From NCBI RefSeq assembly GCF_900106835.1, contig NZ_FNNR01000009.1, positions 1-64,000 on the forward strand: a stretch of DNA of 64,000 bases. The letters run 5' to 3'. Positions 37,505 to 45,004 of the stretch are shown here, piece after piece. Under the pieces are notes generated by a model that saw only the letters and a program-made list of their open reading frames with translations, did no database searches and was not told the DNA's origin. Numbering within the stretch: the stretch's first letter is position 1; each line of letters begins with the position of its first letter. Origin of the DNA: Arthrobacter sp. cf158. GTDB lineage: Bacteria > Actinomycetota > Actinomycetes > Actinomycetales > Micrococcaceae. Made by a program: the position numbers and the translations under genes.

Positions 37505-37522
37505 GTTCACTATTGTTCAGTT
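37505..37522 (+). promoter_or_regulatory. Operator site 3, upstream of the DUF2264 gene
   Basis: GTTCACTATTGTTCAGTT matches the regulator-proximal site GTTCACTTATGTTCAGTT at 16 of 18 positions. It lies 64 bp before the DUF2264 ATG and places that gene in the DeoR/LacI hybrid regulon. Confidence 0.7.
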
Positions 37523-37586
37523 CACCCCGCGCCAAGCCGGGGCAACTTACTGTAATGAAGCTGGAACTACAGCCCGCAGGAGACTC

Positions 37587-39482
37587 ATGGCCATCGGCTT
37601 CACCATGCCCGCCCCGGATGATGACCTCAGCCCCATCACCGGATGGACGCGGGAACACTGGGTTGCCTTCGCAGACCAGCAGTTGCTCGCGGTGCGTCCT
37701 TACTTTTCGCCCCGGAAGGCGACCATTCGCCTGGGCGGCAGGCCGTCGTCGTCGGGCGTTATGTCCGATGGTCTGGAAGGATTCGCCCGCACGTTCCTGA
37801 TGGCAGCCTTTCGCGTGGCAGGCGAGCGCGGCAGCGATCCCCAGGGCCACATGGAGTTCTACCGCGAAGGCCTGCTGGAGGGAACGCGGGCGGGCGGTCC
37901 TGAAGAGTGGCCACCCATCCGTGACCGCTCGCAGCCCATGGTGGAAGCTGCGTCCCTTGTCCTGGGTCTTCAACTGACCAAAACCTGGCTGTGGGATACA
38001 TTGACCACCCAACAGCAATCCCAGGTGGCCGCTTGGCTGCAGGGTTCCTCCACCAGCATCTGCGTGGACAACAACTGGGTGCTGTTCCAGGTGATGATTG
38101 CCGAATTCCTGGCCGGTGCCGGATTGGAACACAACGCTGCACAGATTGACCACGGCCTGAAGAGGCTGGAGGACTGGTATGCGGGCGGGGGCTGGTACCG
38201 CGACGGCGATAACAATGGCACCGGGGACTTCTTCGACTACTACTGCGGTTGGGCCATGCACCTCTACCCCATCCTCTGGGCAGAGTTTGCCGCGAACCGT
38301 CACCCGGAGGCGGCGCCGCGCATGGAGGTCTACCGGACCCGGCTCGCGGCATTCCTGGAGGACCACGTCAGGTTTTTCGGCTCCAACGGGGCCCCGGTCT
38401 TCCATGGCCGTTCCCTGATCTACCGCTTCGCGGCCGTGGCGCCACTGTTCATGGGCGAGGCCGTCTCCGCAACGCCACTGACCCCTGGCCAGACCCGGCG
38501 GATCGCCAGCGGCGCGGCCAAGTACTTCCTGGACAACGGAGCTTACGACCGCGGGCTGCCGTCCCTTGGGTGGCTTGGCGCTTTTGAACCCATGACCCAG
38601 GAGTACTCCGGCCCCGCCTCGCCGTACTGGACATCCAAAGCCTTCGTCGGGCTGCTCCTTCCCCCGGACCACCCCGTGTGGACCGCTGTGGAGGAGCCTT
38701 CGCCGTCGGAAGCAGCGGACGGACTCAAGCACGCGGAGGCACCCAACTACTTGCTCCACTCCACAGCCGGCGATGGCATAGCGCGGCTGCTCAACCACGG
38801 CAGCGACAAGTATTACGCGCCGGGCCCTGATGATCTCCTGTACCGCCGCCTCGCCTACTCCAGCCACACGGCACCGATGTTCACCCGCGATCCGGTCGAT
38901 AACCACTTCGCCATCCTCAACCAGTCCGGCACTCCCAGTCGCCGCGCCAGGATCCACCGCCTCGGGGCATCGAACAATCAAGCGGCCAGTTGGCACGCCC
39001 CCGTGTGGAACGGAGATGACCCTGCCCTGTCACCATGGCGGGTGGCGACGGGCACCGCAGCGGCCGGCGGCTATGAGCTGCGGGTGCATGTTGTGGAAGC
39101 CGATTCCGGGCTGACGGTCCGCGATGGCGGCTACGCGCTCGCCGGAGCCTCGCCGGTGGAGGACAGTCAGGGCATACTCAGCAACGGTCACCTGCAGGCA
39201 GCCGTCTGGCCCCTTCACGGCTACACGGGCGGCGGCATCTACCGGGCGGAGGGCGTCTCACCACTCGGTGGGCACGCCGCATGCGGCTACCTGGAAGGAC
39301 AGCTGACCGGCAGCCGCAACTGTTTCGCCTCGCTGATGTACCTCGGGGGTGAGGCGCCCACGTGGGTGCCTCCCGCCGTCGTGCCTCCTGGGACTTTCAC
39401 CCTGCACGACGACGACCATCGCGTCAGCGCCCGCCTCACCTTGGGCTCAGGGCAGGTACTGGAAGTGTCGTTCGCCAGCTGA
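37587..39482 (+). CDS. DUF2264 domain protein, carbohydrate-related
   Basis: A 631-residue cytosolic protein. The N-terminal two-thirds has the Trp/Tyr/Asp-rich helices of an (alpha/alpha)6-like toroid (DNNWVLFQVMIAEF, GGGWYRDGDNNGTGDFFDYY, GLPSLGWLGAFEP). The C-terminal third looks beta-sandwich. DUF2264 proteins occur in sugar-utilisation loci and are thought to be glycan or uronide enzymes; no activity is proven. AGGAG lies four bases before ATG. The operator and CRP-like site upstream link it to the sugar importer operon. Confidence 0.87.
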   Translation: MAIGFTMPAPDDDLSPITGWTREHWVAFADQQLLAVRPYFSPRKATIRLGGRPSSSGVMSDGLEGFARTFLMAAFRVAGERGSDPQGHMEFYREGLLEGTRAGGPEEWPPIRDRSQPMVEAASLVLGLQLTKTWLWDTLTTQQQSQVAAWLQGSSTSICVDNNWVLFQVMIAEFLAGAGLEHNAAQIDHGLKRLEDWYAGGGWYRDGDNNGTGDFFDYYCGWAMHLYPILWAEFAANRHPEAAPRMEVYRTRLAAFLEDHVRFFGSNGAPVFHGRSLIYRFAAVAPLFMGEAVSATPLTPGQTRRIASGAAKYFLDNGAYDRGLPSLGWLGAFEPMTQEYSGPASPYWTSKAFVGLLLPPDHPVWTAVEEPSPSEAADGLKHAEAPNYLLHSTAGDGIARLLNHGSDKYYAPGPDDLLYRRLAYSSHTAPMFTRDPVDNHFAILNQSGTPSRRARIHRLGASNNQAASWHAPVWNGDDPALSPWRVATGTAAAGGYELRVHVVEADSGLTVRDGGYALAGASPVEDSQGILSNGHLQAAVWPLHGYTGGGIYRAEGVSPLGGHAACGYLEGQLTGSRNCFASLMYLGGEAPTWVPPAVVPPGTFTLHDDDHRVSARLTLGSGQVLEVSFAS

Positions 39483-39603
39483 GGGTGGCGGCTGGATTCT
39501 TGAGCCAATCTTGAGATGACCCGGCGTGGTTCTTGAGGACCCCATCCGATGGTTGAAACATCAGCCAATCCGCTGATGGGAGCTTCCAGGAAGGACCACC
39601 GAA

Positions 39604-39807
39604 ATGACTGACCAGATCACCGCCACGTCCTCACGCACCGGCGCTGCCCACGTGAAGTCCGACGCCTTTGCCGGCACCGCGGAGGCTGTCCGCCACGCAG
39701 GTGAAGTTCTGGGCCAGGCCCGGGCAGTGGTGGCCGTCCGTGAACAGTTCAACCCGCTCGGCGTAGGCCTCCGGAGCATTTGGCCGCAATCGGTCTGCGG
39801 ATTCTAG
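39604..39807 (+). CDS. Small hypothetical protein
   Basis: A 67-residue protein, Ala/Val-rich, with no membrane helix and a central amphipathic stretch (AEAVRHAGEVLGQARAVVAV). AAGGA lies 8 bases before ATG 39604. A strong terminator follows 16 bases after the stop. No family recognised. Confidence 0.6.
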   Translation: MTDQITATSSRTGAAHVKSDAFAGTAEAVRHAGEVLGQARAVVAVREQFNPLGVGLRSIWPQSVCGF

Positions 39808-39823
39808 GACCCGAAAAATTTGA

Positions 39824-39861
39824 GTCGGGCAGGCACCCAGGGTGCCTGCCCGACGTCGTTT
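39824..39861 (+). terminator. Rho-independent terminator
   Basis: A 14-bp perfect stem (GTCGGGCAGGCACC / GGTGCCTGCCCGAC) with a CAG loop, then GTCGTTTT. One of the best terminators in the window. Confidence 0.85.
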
Positions 39862-39905
39862 TAAGGGACGATGGAGACCAGAACCAAAAAATAAGGAGGC
39901 TTGCC

Positions 39906-40721
39906 ATCAAAGAAGAGATCCGCAAGGCCGCTGATGTGGCTGAGGATGCTGCGAACTCGCGATCCTTCGAGATTGTTGCCCGGGCAGGCTACGCCGTCAG
40001 TGGGTTGCTGCATGTCCTCATCGGCGCAATCGCCCTGCAACTGGCCTTCGGGCGCGTTGGCGAGGCCGATGTCTCGGGAGCCGTGGCGTCGCTGGCCAGC
40101 CAACCCGCAGGACCCTTCCTGCTCTGGGCCTGTTTTGCCGCCTGCGCGGCGCTCGCCGTGTGGCAGTTGAGCAACGCACTTCTTGGGTACAAAAGAGATT
40201 CGGACAACAAGCTTGGCAAAAGGCTCTCCGCCGTGGGGCAGGCGATCGTTTTCGCCGCCCTTGCCACCACCATCACTTCCTTCATCGTCGGCAAGGGGCA
40301 GAACAGCCGCGAGTCCACCACCGATGTGACCGTGACCCTCATGAAGGCGCCGTTCGGGGTGTTCCTGCTGGTCGCCATCGGGGCGGGTATTGCCATCACG
40401 GGCATCGTGTTCGCGGTGCGGGGTTTCCGGCAGACCTTCAAGAAGGACATTTCACTGTCATCCGCCCGGACGGTCCGCAAGTTCCAGCTGGGCGTAGGGG
40501 TTGTGGGCTATATCGCCAAGGGGATTGCCCTCTTCCTGGTGGGCCTCCTGGTGGTCATTGCCGCCGTGCGCGCCCAACCCGAGCAGTCCACCGGGCTGGA
40601 CGGCAGCTTGAAGGCGTTGAAGGAGCAGCCATATGGTCCGTACCTGCTGGCCGCGGTGGCCGTAGGGCTCATCGCCTACGGACTGTTCCTCATGGTCAAA
40701 GCGAAAACACTCAAGACGTAG
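39906..40721 (+). CDS. DUF1206 membrane protein with a possible AUC start
   Basis: A 271-residue protein with six predicted helices in three DUF1206 repeats (ARAGYAVSGLLHVLIGAIAL; GQAIVFAALATTITSF; VGYIAKGIALFLVGLLVVIA). The best start by spacing is ATC at 39906, with TAAGGAGG seven bases upstream. No ATG, GTG or TTG in this frame lies nearer; GTG 39935 is the next in-frame choice without a ribosome site. Function unknown; the family is often stress linked. Confidence 0.75.
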   Translation: MKEEIRKAADVAEDAANSRSFEIVARAGYAVSGLLHVLIGAIALQLAFGRVGEADVSGAVASLASQPAGPFLLWACFAACAALAVWQLSNALLGYKRDSDNKLGKRLSAVGQAIVFAALATTITSFIVGKGQNSRESTTDVTVTLMKAPFGVFLLVAIGAGIAITGIVFAVRGFRQTFKKDISLSSARTVRKFQLGVGVVGYIAKGIALFLVGLLVVIAAVRAQPEQSTGLDGSLKALKEQPYGPYLLAAVAVGLIAYGLFLMVKAKTLKT

Positions 40722-41580
40722 CGCCTTCTTCCCGTTCGATGGGAATCCAGAGCTGTCCGCTGCCATGCGTTCCCCCGGGCTCCACCTGGACGCTGAGCAT
40801 CTCAGGACCGGGCACCCACCTGTACGGGTTGGCCGGGAACCATTCTGTGGCGGCGTCGGCCCACATCCGCTGCAGAACCTCGGGGAACTTCCCTTCTGCC
40901 TCGAACACCACCCACAGCCCGGCCGGGACTTCCAACGTGTCAAAGCCTTCCTGCGGCGGCCGGCTGGAGGCGACGGCGTGCCAGTAGTCCAGCTCGCTGC
41001 CTTCGCTCCGCCGCTCGTCGATGTTGTCAGTCACCGACACCGGGCCGGACGGTTGTATATCCGCAAAATCGAGCATGTGCTGGGTGACGGCCGGATCCAG
41101 GCTCCTCTGAAAGTCGATGATGGCCTGGTTGGGTCCTTTGTGGACCAGGGGGACGCGTGCTTTCAGTCCTATGAGGCGGAAAGCAGGTTTGTCTTCGATG
41201 CGGTGCTTCATGTCGGTATTCCCTTCGACTCGGAGGTGGAACCTCAGCTGAGGTTGGGAATGGAGAACGGCGCCGGGTTGCCGTGCCTCGGACGGCGTGA
41301 GCCCATGCATGGCCTTGAACGCCCGCGCGAACGCTTCCGCCGAGCCATATCCGTAGCGGACCGCGACGTCCAGGACTGTTCCGCCCTCAAGGATTTCCGC
41401 AGTGGCTGCCGTGAGCCTCCTCCTGCGGATGTACTCCGAGATGGGAAGACCCGCCAAGGAGGAGAACATCCGCCGGAAGTGATACTCGGACGTCAAGGCG
41501 GTCCGGGCCAGGGTGCTCACCTCCACGTTGGCCGTCAGATCATGCTCGATCAATTCCACGGCCCGGTTCCATTCCTGCAC
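40711..41580 (-). CDS. AraC family regulator with GyrI-like effector domain
   Basis: A 289-residue protein. Two AraC helix-turn-helices occupy residues 1-105 (NVEVSTLARTALTSEYHFRR, then LDVAVRYGYGSAEAFARAFK). The C-terminal half is a GyrI-like ligand domain (PAFRLIGLKARVPL, then WVVFEAEGKFPEVLQRMWAD), as in Rob/BmrR-type drug sensors. GTG 41580 has GGAGG five bases upstream; an ATG 12 bp upstream is too close to AAGGA. Stop overlaps the DUF1206 stop by 11 bp in convergent orientation. Confidence 0.87.
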   Translation of the reverse strand: MQEWNRAVELIEHDLTANVEVSTLARTALTSEYHFRRMFSSLAGLPISEYIRRRRLTAATAEILEGGTVLDVAVRYGYGSAEAFARAFKAMHGLTPSEARQPGAVLHSQPQLRFHLRVEGNTDMKHRIEDKPAFRLIGLKARVPLVHKGPNQAIIDFQRSLDPAVTQHMLDFADIQPSGPVSVTDNIDERRSEGSELDYWHAVASSRPPQEGFDTLEVPAGLWVVFEAEGKFPEVLQRMWADAATEWFPANPYRWVPGPEMLSVQVEPGGTHGSGQLWIPIEREEGATS

Positions 41581-41686
41581 AGTTGCCTCCATTCCTTGCA
41601 CCGACGCTACGCGGGCCACTGCTCTGATGGCCCAACAATCCTTGCCCGAAAGTATCAGGCCGGACAACGCAAGAGCCCGGACAACG

Positions 41687-41726
41687 CAAGAGCCCGGGGG
41701 CTGCAGCTGCAGCCTCCGGGCTCTTG
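41687..41726. terminator. Long hairpin after the GlsB operon
   Basis: Arms CAAGAGCCCGG and CCGGGCTCTTG (11 bp) continue inward through CTGCA/TGCAG. It lies between the minus-strand GlsB operon and the AraC gene. A duplicate of ACAACGCAAGAGCCCGG sits just before it. Confidence 0.75.
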
Positions 41727-41756
41727 GACTTGTCCAGTAAATACGGTGTTCAGGTA

Positions 41757-42017
41757 TTACGGCCTGCTGGAACCAGAAGCTTCGTCATCCGGTTCGGATG
41801 AGAATGGCCGGTCCTTGGGGGTGTCTTCCGTGTTGTGTTCGTCCAACTCGGCGTCAGCCGAAGGAACCGTCTTCTCGGCATAATCACCTTCGGTGTAGTC
41901 ACCGCCGGCGTCATCCTTCAGCGTTTCCGGAGAGACGCCGGCATCGCCGTAGTCCCCCTCGGAGTATTGGCCCTCAAGGTCATCGTCCTTGGCATTGTGG
42001 TTCTGGTGATCAGCCAT
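41757..42017 (-). CDS. Acidic repeat-containing small protein
   Basis: An 86-residue, highly acidic protein. The words EGQYSEGDYG and GGDYTEGDYAEK form a degenerate repeat of Asp/Glu-Gly-x-Tyr. No folded domain is visible; it is likely disordered. Starts with ATG overlapping the GlsB-like gene stop by 8 bp, so it is translated with it. Confidence 0.65.
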   Translation of the reverse strand: MADHQNHNAKDDDLEGQYSEGDYGDAGVSPETLKDDAGGDYTEGDYAEKTVPSADAELDEHNTEDTPKDRPFSSEPDDEASGSSRP

Positions 42018-42279
42018 GAGAAGCCTTGCGGCCAGTAACCAGGCCGTAGATCAGCAGCACGATGATGGAGCCGCCGATGGCCAGGAGCCACGTGGTGAGG
42101 GAGAAGAACTCCTGCAGTCCGGTGCCGAAGATCAGCCCGCCGATCCAGCCGCCCAGAAGAGCGCCGACGACGCCCAACAGAAGTGTTACGAACCAGCCGC
42201 CACCTTGGCGGCCGGGAAGAATAAGTTTTGCGATAGCGCCGGCCAGGAGGCCCAGCAGAAGAAAACCAAAGAAACCCAT
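42010..42279 (-). CDS. GlsB/YeaQ/YmgE family membrane protein
   Basis: An 89-residue protein with three hydrophobic segments. GFLLLGLLAGAIAKLILPGR and GWFVTLLLGVVGALLGGWIG are family hallmarks. In Enterococcus glsB lies beside gls24 (Asp23), so its presence in this stress region fits the Asp23 theme. AGTAGGAG lies five bases before ATG. Stress membrane protein of unknown mechanism. Confidence 0.9.
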   Translation of the reverse strand: MGFFGFLLLGLLAGAIAKLILPGRQGGGWFVTLLLGVVGALLGGWIGGLIFGTGLQEFFSLTTWLLAIGGSIIVLLIYGLVTGRKASHG

Positions 42280-42584
42280 TTTTGCTCCTACTTTCTTGTC
42301 AATGGAAATTCCATGAACGTGATGAAGCGAGTAATTTCACCGGGTGCCTGTTCCAAGTTGTAGGCACCGTAATGGGGCCCTTGCAGGCCCTATGGAATGT
42401 GGGGGAGTGGAACTCTTTATGCAACCCCGATGAATTTGTGAAATGCAGCCAATAAAGCACTCCTGCCGATTGGGTCAGACTCGGTACTACACCAGTAACG
42501 CTAGCGGCTCGAGAGACTAGTAGCAAGTAACCTGTCTATTAGGGTGACCTTGCCTCAAGGGCCCGCGTCGCGCGAATTGGCGGC
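42280..42584. other. Non-coding gap upstream of the GlsB-like gene
   Basis: 305 bases without a supportable gene. It holds the leader of the GlsB-like gene, is more AT-rich than the surrounding genes, and has short inverted words (CTAG around 42500-42525). No terminator with a U-run or clear sigma-70 pair was found. Confidence 0.5.
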
Positions 42585-42782
42585 CTAGTGGCCACCCAGT
42601 GAGTCCTTGATGTCCTTGGCGGCGTCCTTGACTTTCTCGCCGGCCTGCTTGAGATTCGCTGCCGATTGCTCGGCCTGCCCCTCGGCTTGAAGATCCGGGT
42701 TGCCTGACGTTTCGCCGGCCTTTTCCTTGACCTTGCCTACCGCTTCTTCGGCAGCGTTCTTGATTTTGTCGCCCAGTCCCAT
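42585..42782 (-). CDS. CsbD family stress protein
   Basis: A 65-residue protein, starting MGLGDKIKNAAEEAVGKVKE, the same helix-rich pattern as the 34812 copy. GAGGAG lies eight bases before ATG 42782. Divergent from the YtxH-like gene with a 184-bp promoter region between. Confidence 0.88.
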   Translation of the reverse strand: MGLGDKIKNAAEEAVGKVKEKAGETSGNPDLQAEGQAEQSAANLKQAGEKVKDAAKDIKDSLGGH

Positions 42783-42966
42783 GGCTTTCACTCCTCGGGT
42801 TGAGATGCGGGATGCCTGCGATTGTTCGCTGGATGGCATAACAGTTTAGTCGGGCTTTTTATTTCAGCAAATCCCCTTTTGCCGGACCCTGGGCTTGGCG
42901 CAGGTGACATGGTGCCGCCCGCCGGACTACTGTCATTGGATAAACACCTCGGAAGGAGTGATTGCT

Positions 42967-43389
42967 GTGAAAGGCAAAGCATTGTTCGCCGTTGGCGTGG
43001 CTGTGGGCTACGTGTGGGGATCGAAGTCCTGGCCGGAGGTGTACCGGCGGATCCGCGGAGGCACGGAAAAGGTCTGGAAGAACCCGGACGTCCAAGAGAA
43101 CGTCCATCAAGCCACCGAAGCCGTCCAGGAGTCGGTTCCGGACATCCTGGACAACCTGTATGAGGCAGGTAAGAAGCTGATGGAGAAGGCGGAGACCATG
43201 TTCCCGGGTATTGCCACCCCAAAATCCGGCCAGCACACCGACTCATCCTCCGGAGCCAGGACCGTGCCCACCATCAAGTCGGATGTTGTGTCTGATCCAG
43301 CCCTGGATGACACCACAGGCAGTGACTGGACGGGCGAGGGCGGCGCGGCCCCGGAAGGACCGGCGACCAACACACCGCCCCGCCCGTAG
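42967..43389 (+). CDS. YtxH-like small protein
   Basis: A 140-residue protein. GTG 42967 has AAGGAG eight bases upstream. A short N-terminal hydrophobic segment (ALFAVGVAVGYVWGS) is followed by Glu/Lys-rich coiled-coil-like helices and an acidic tail. This is the YtxH-like layout of stress proteins. Divergent from the CsbD gene. Confidence 0.72.
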   Translation: MKGKALFAVGVAVGYVWGSKSWPEVYRRIRGGTEKVWKNPDVQENVHQATEAVQESVPDILDNLYEAGKKLMEKAETMFPGIATPKSGQHTDSSSGARTVPTIKSDVVSDPALDDTTGSDWTGEGGAAPEGPATNTPPRP

Positions 43390-43401
43390 CGGCGCGGCTC
43401 C

Positions 43402-44106
43402 CTAGCTAATGCTGTTTACGGCCGTCAGGATGGCTTCGCCCAGTTCCTTCGGCTTGGTGAACTGTGGCCAGTGGCCCGTGGGCAGGTCGATGTAGTCCAC
43501 TTCCCGGATCCTGGCGAGCTCGGCCGTGAACGGGTGCCCGGCGTCCATCCACTCCTTGAGGAGCGACGACGGGAACTGGCACGCGATGATCGTGGCTGGG
43601 ACGTCGTAGCGTCGGACGTCGCTGAGGTGCTGCTGATCGAAGGCGACGCCTTTGGGTTCCGGGATGGCCCGTGCACGGAAGGCAGCTTTGAGGTCTTCGG
43701 TCATGTCGATGAGGTCTTCGTCCTCGAACAGCTCCCACGGCGGCAGGGGAAGGTCGTCGCCGTCGTCGGGCAGTTCATCATTGATGACGCCGCCCTCGCC
43801 GAGCGGTCCGCTGTCCACGTAAATGGCCCGGGCTACCCGGTCAGGGCGGGCATCCGCCACGCCGTGAATGATGGCACCGCCGCCCGAGTGGCCCACCAGC
43901 ACCACCTTCCCGTCCAGGGAGTCCACCTTCTCCACCACGGCATCGATGTGTGTCCGGAGCCCAATGCCGGCGCGGTCGGAATCCGCGGACTCCAGCCCGG
44001 GCAGTGTGAGCGGATGAACCGTGTGCCCTGCCGCCTCCAGCGGCGGGGTCACCTCCTCCCATGACGATGCGTCCAACCAGAAACCGGGTACAAGGATGAT
44101 GTCCAT
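43402..44106 (-). CDS. Alpha/beta hydrolase (small esterase-like)
   Basis: A 234-residue hydrolase. The nucleophile elbow is GHSGGG and the likely base is His in LPTGHWPQ near the end. It opens MDIILVPGFWLDASSW, which is typical of the pimeloyl-carrier/salicylate-esterase-like small hydrolases. Stands alone; substrate unknown. Confidence 0.85.
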   Translation of the reverse strand: MDIILVPGFWLDASSWEEVTPPLEAAGHTVHPLTLPGLESADSDRAGIGLRTHIDAVVEKVDSLDGKVVLVGHSGGGAIIHGVADARPDRVARAIYVDSGPLGEGGVINDELPDDGDDLPLPPWELFEDEDLIDMTEDLKAAFRARAIPEPKGVAFDQQHLSDVRRYDVPATIIACQFPSSLLKEWMDAGHPFTAELARIREVDYIDLPTGHWPQFTKPKELGEAILTAVNSIS

Positions 44107-44233
44107 GCCGGTACCCTACGGGAGGCCACCGACAGGATGCACTCATTTTTTGCTGGATCATTCGGCCCCTCATGTGGCCGGACCCGCGTCACGGCGCGGA
44201 ACGGCTCCAGCCGGGGTGGGATGATCCAGCAAA

Positions 44234-44803
44234 TTAGTCGCGCTCCGCCAGGCGATCCAAAGCTTTCGTCAGCGCTTTTCCGCGGAGCTGGGGAGTGCGG
44301 GCTTTGAGGATCTGCAGGATGATGAGGTAACGCTCAGTCTTGCCGAGCCGATCGAAGGCTTTGTTGGCGGCGTCGTCGCTGGCGAGGGCTGCCCGCAGAT
44401 CGTCCGGAACCTGGGCGTTGGCCTGCGAAACGTACGCCGCCTCCCAGCGGCCGTCAGCCTTCGCGGCGTCTATCTCGGCGAAGCCCGCCGGCTGCATGCG
44501 GCCCGCCTGGATCAGGGCTTCCACCTTGCCCACATTCACCTGCGACCACGAACTTCGGGCCCGGCGCCGCGAGTACCGCTGCAGGAAAGTCTCCTCGTCG
44601 TGTCCGCGCCGTTGGCCATCGATCCAGCCGAAGCAGAGGGCTCCGTCAAGGGCGTCCTGGATCTCAATGAGGCCTGCGCCTGAGTTCTTCTTGCCGATCA
44701 CCAGCCAGGCCTCGGCTTCAGTGGCATGGTTCGCGGAGAGCCAGTTTTCCCATTCCGGGCCATCGGCAAACGTCAACAGCTCCGGATCGTCCCTGCGCTC
44801 CAT
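44234..44803 (-). CDS. YdeI/OmpD-associated family protein
   Basis: A 189-residue protein. WLVIGKKNSGAGLIEIQDALDGALCFGWIDGQ and RYSRRRARSSWSQVNVGKVE are the recognised blocks of the YdeI/OmdA family. ATG 44803 is used because AAGGGA lies four bases upstream. Role unknown; the family is linked to cell-envelope and peptide resistance in some bacteria (recalled). Confidence 0.82.
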   Translation of the reverse strand: MERRDDPELLTFADGPEWENWLSANHATEAEAWLVIGKKNSGAGLIEIQDALDGALCFGWIDGQRRGHDEETFLQRYSRRRARSSWSQVNVGKVEALIQAGRMQPAGFAEIDAAKADGRWEAAYVSQANAQVPDDLRAALASDDAANKAFDRLGKTERYLIILQILKARTPQLRGKALTKALDRLAERD

Positions 44804-44925
44804 GGTTTCCCTTCCCCGCTCCTCCACACCTACGTACCCAGCATCCCCCAACTAAGTATCAGTTCGGGGCGTTGTGGACGCTCACAACGGTTCGAGCTGT
44901 TATCTGCTTGGGTGCGAAGAGGGGG

Positions 44926-44968
44926 TTGACGCGGATCACGTTTCCGGTTCATAGTTATCGTATACGAT
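44926..44968 (+). promoter_or_regulatory. Promoter and GntR-type operator of the homoprotocatechuate operon
   Basis: TTGACG (44926-44931) and CATAGT (44950-44955) are spaced by 18 bases. ATCGTATACGAT, a perfect 12-bp palindrome at 44957-44968, lies just downstream and fits the TNGTNNACNA pattern of FCD-type GntR operators. The operon's own GntR (46509) is the likely binder. Confidence 0.75.
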
Positions 44969-45004
44969 TTCGTACTTGATGCAGCTCTACCAAGAGGAGG
45001 CGCC

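Noticed and set aside
37434-38996. A 520-codon minus-strand open frame
   Set aside because: Antisense of the DUF2264 gene, no ribosome site, no domain.
39901-40170. TTG start at 39901 for the DUF1206 region
   Set aside because: It reads a different frame that gives Arg/Pro/Ser-rich text and stops at 40170.
42299-42526. A 75-codon minus-strand frame in the gap before the GlsB-like gene
   Set aside because: No ribosome site and no coding-like composition.
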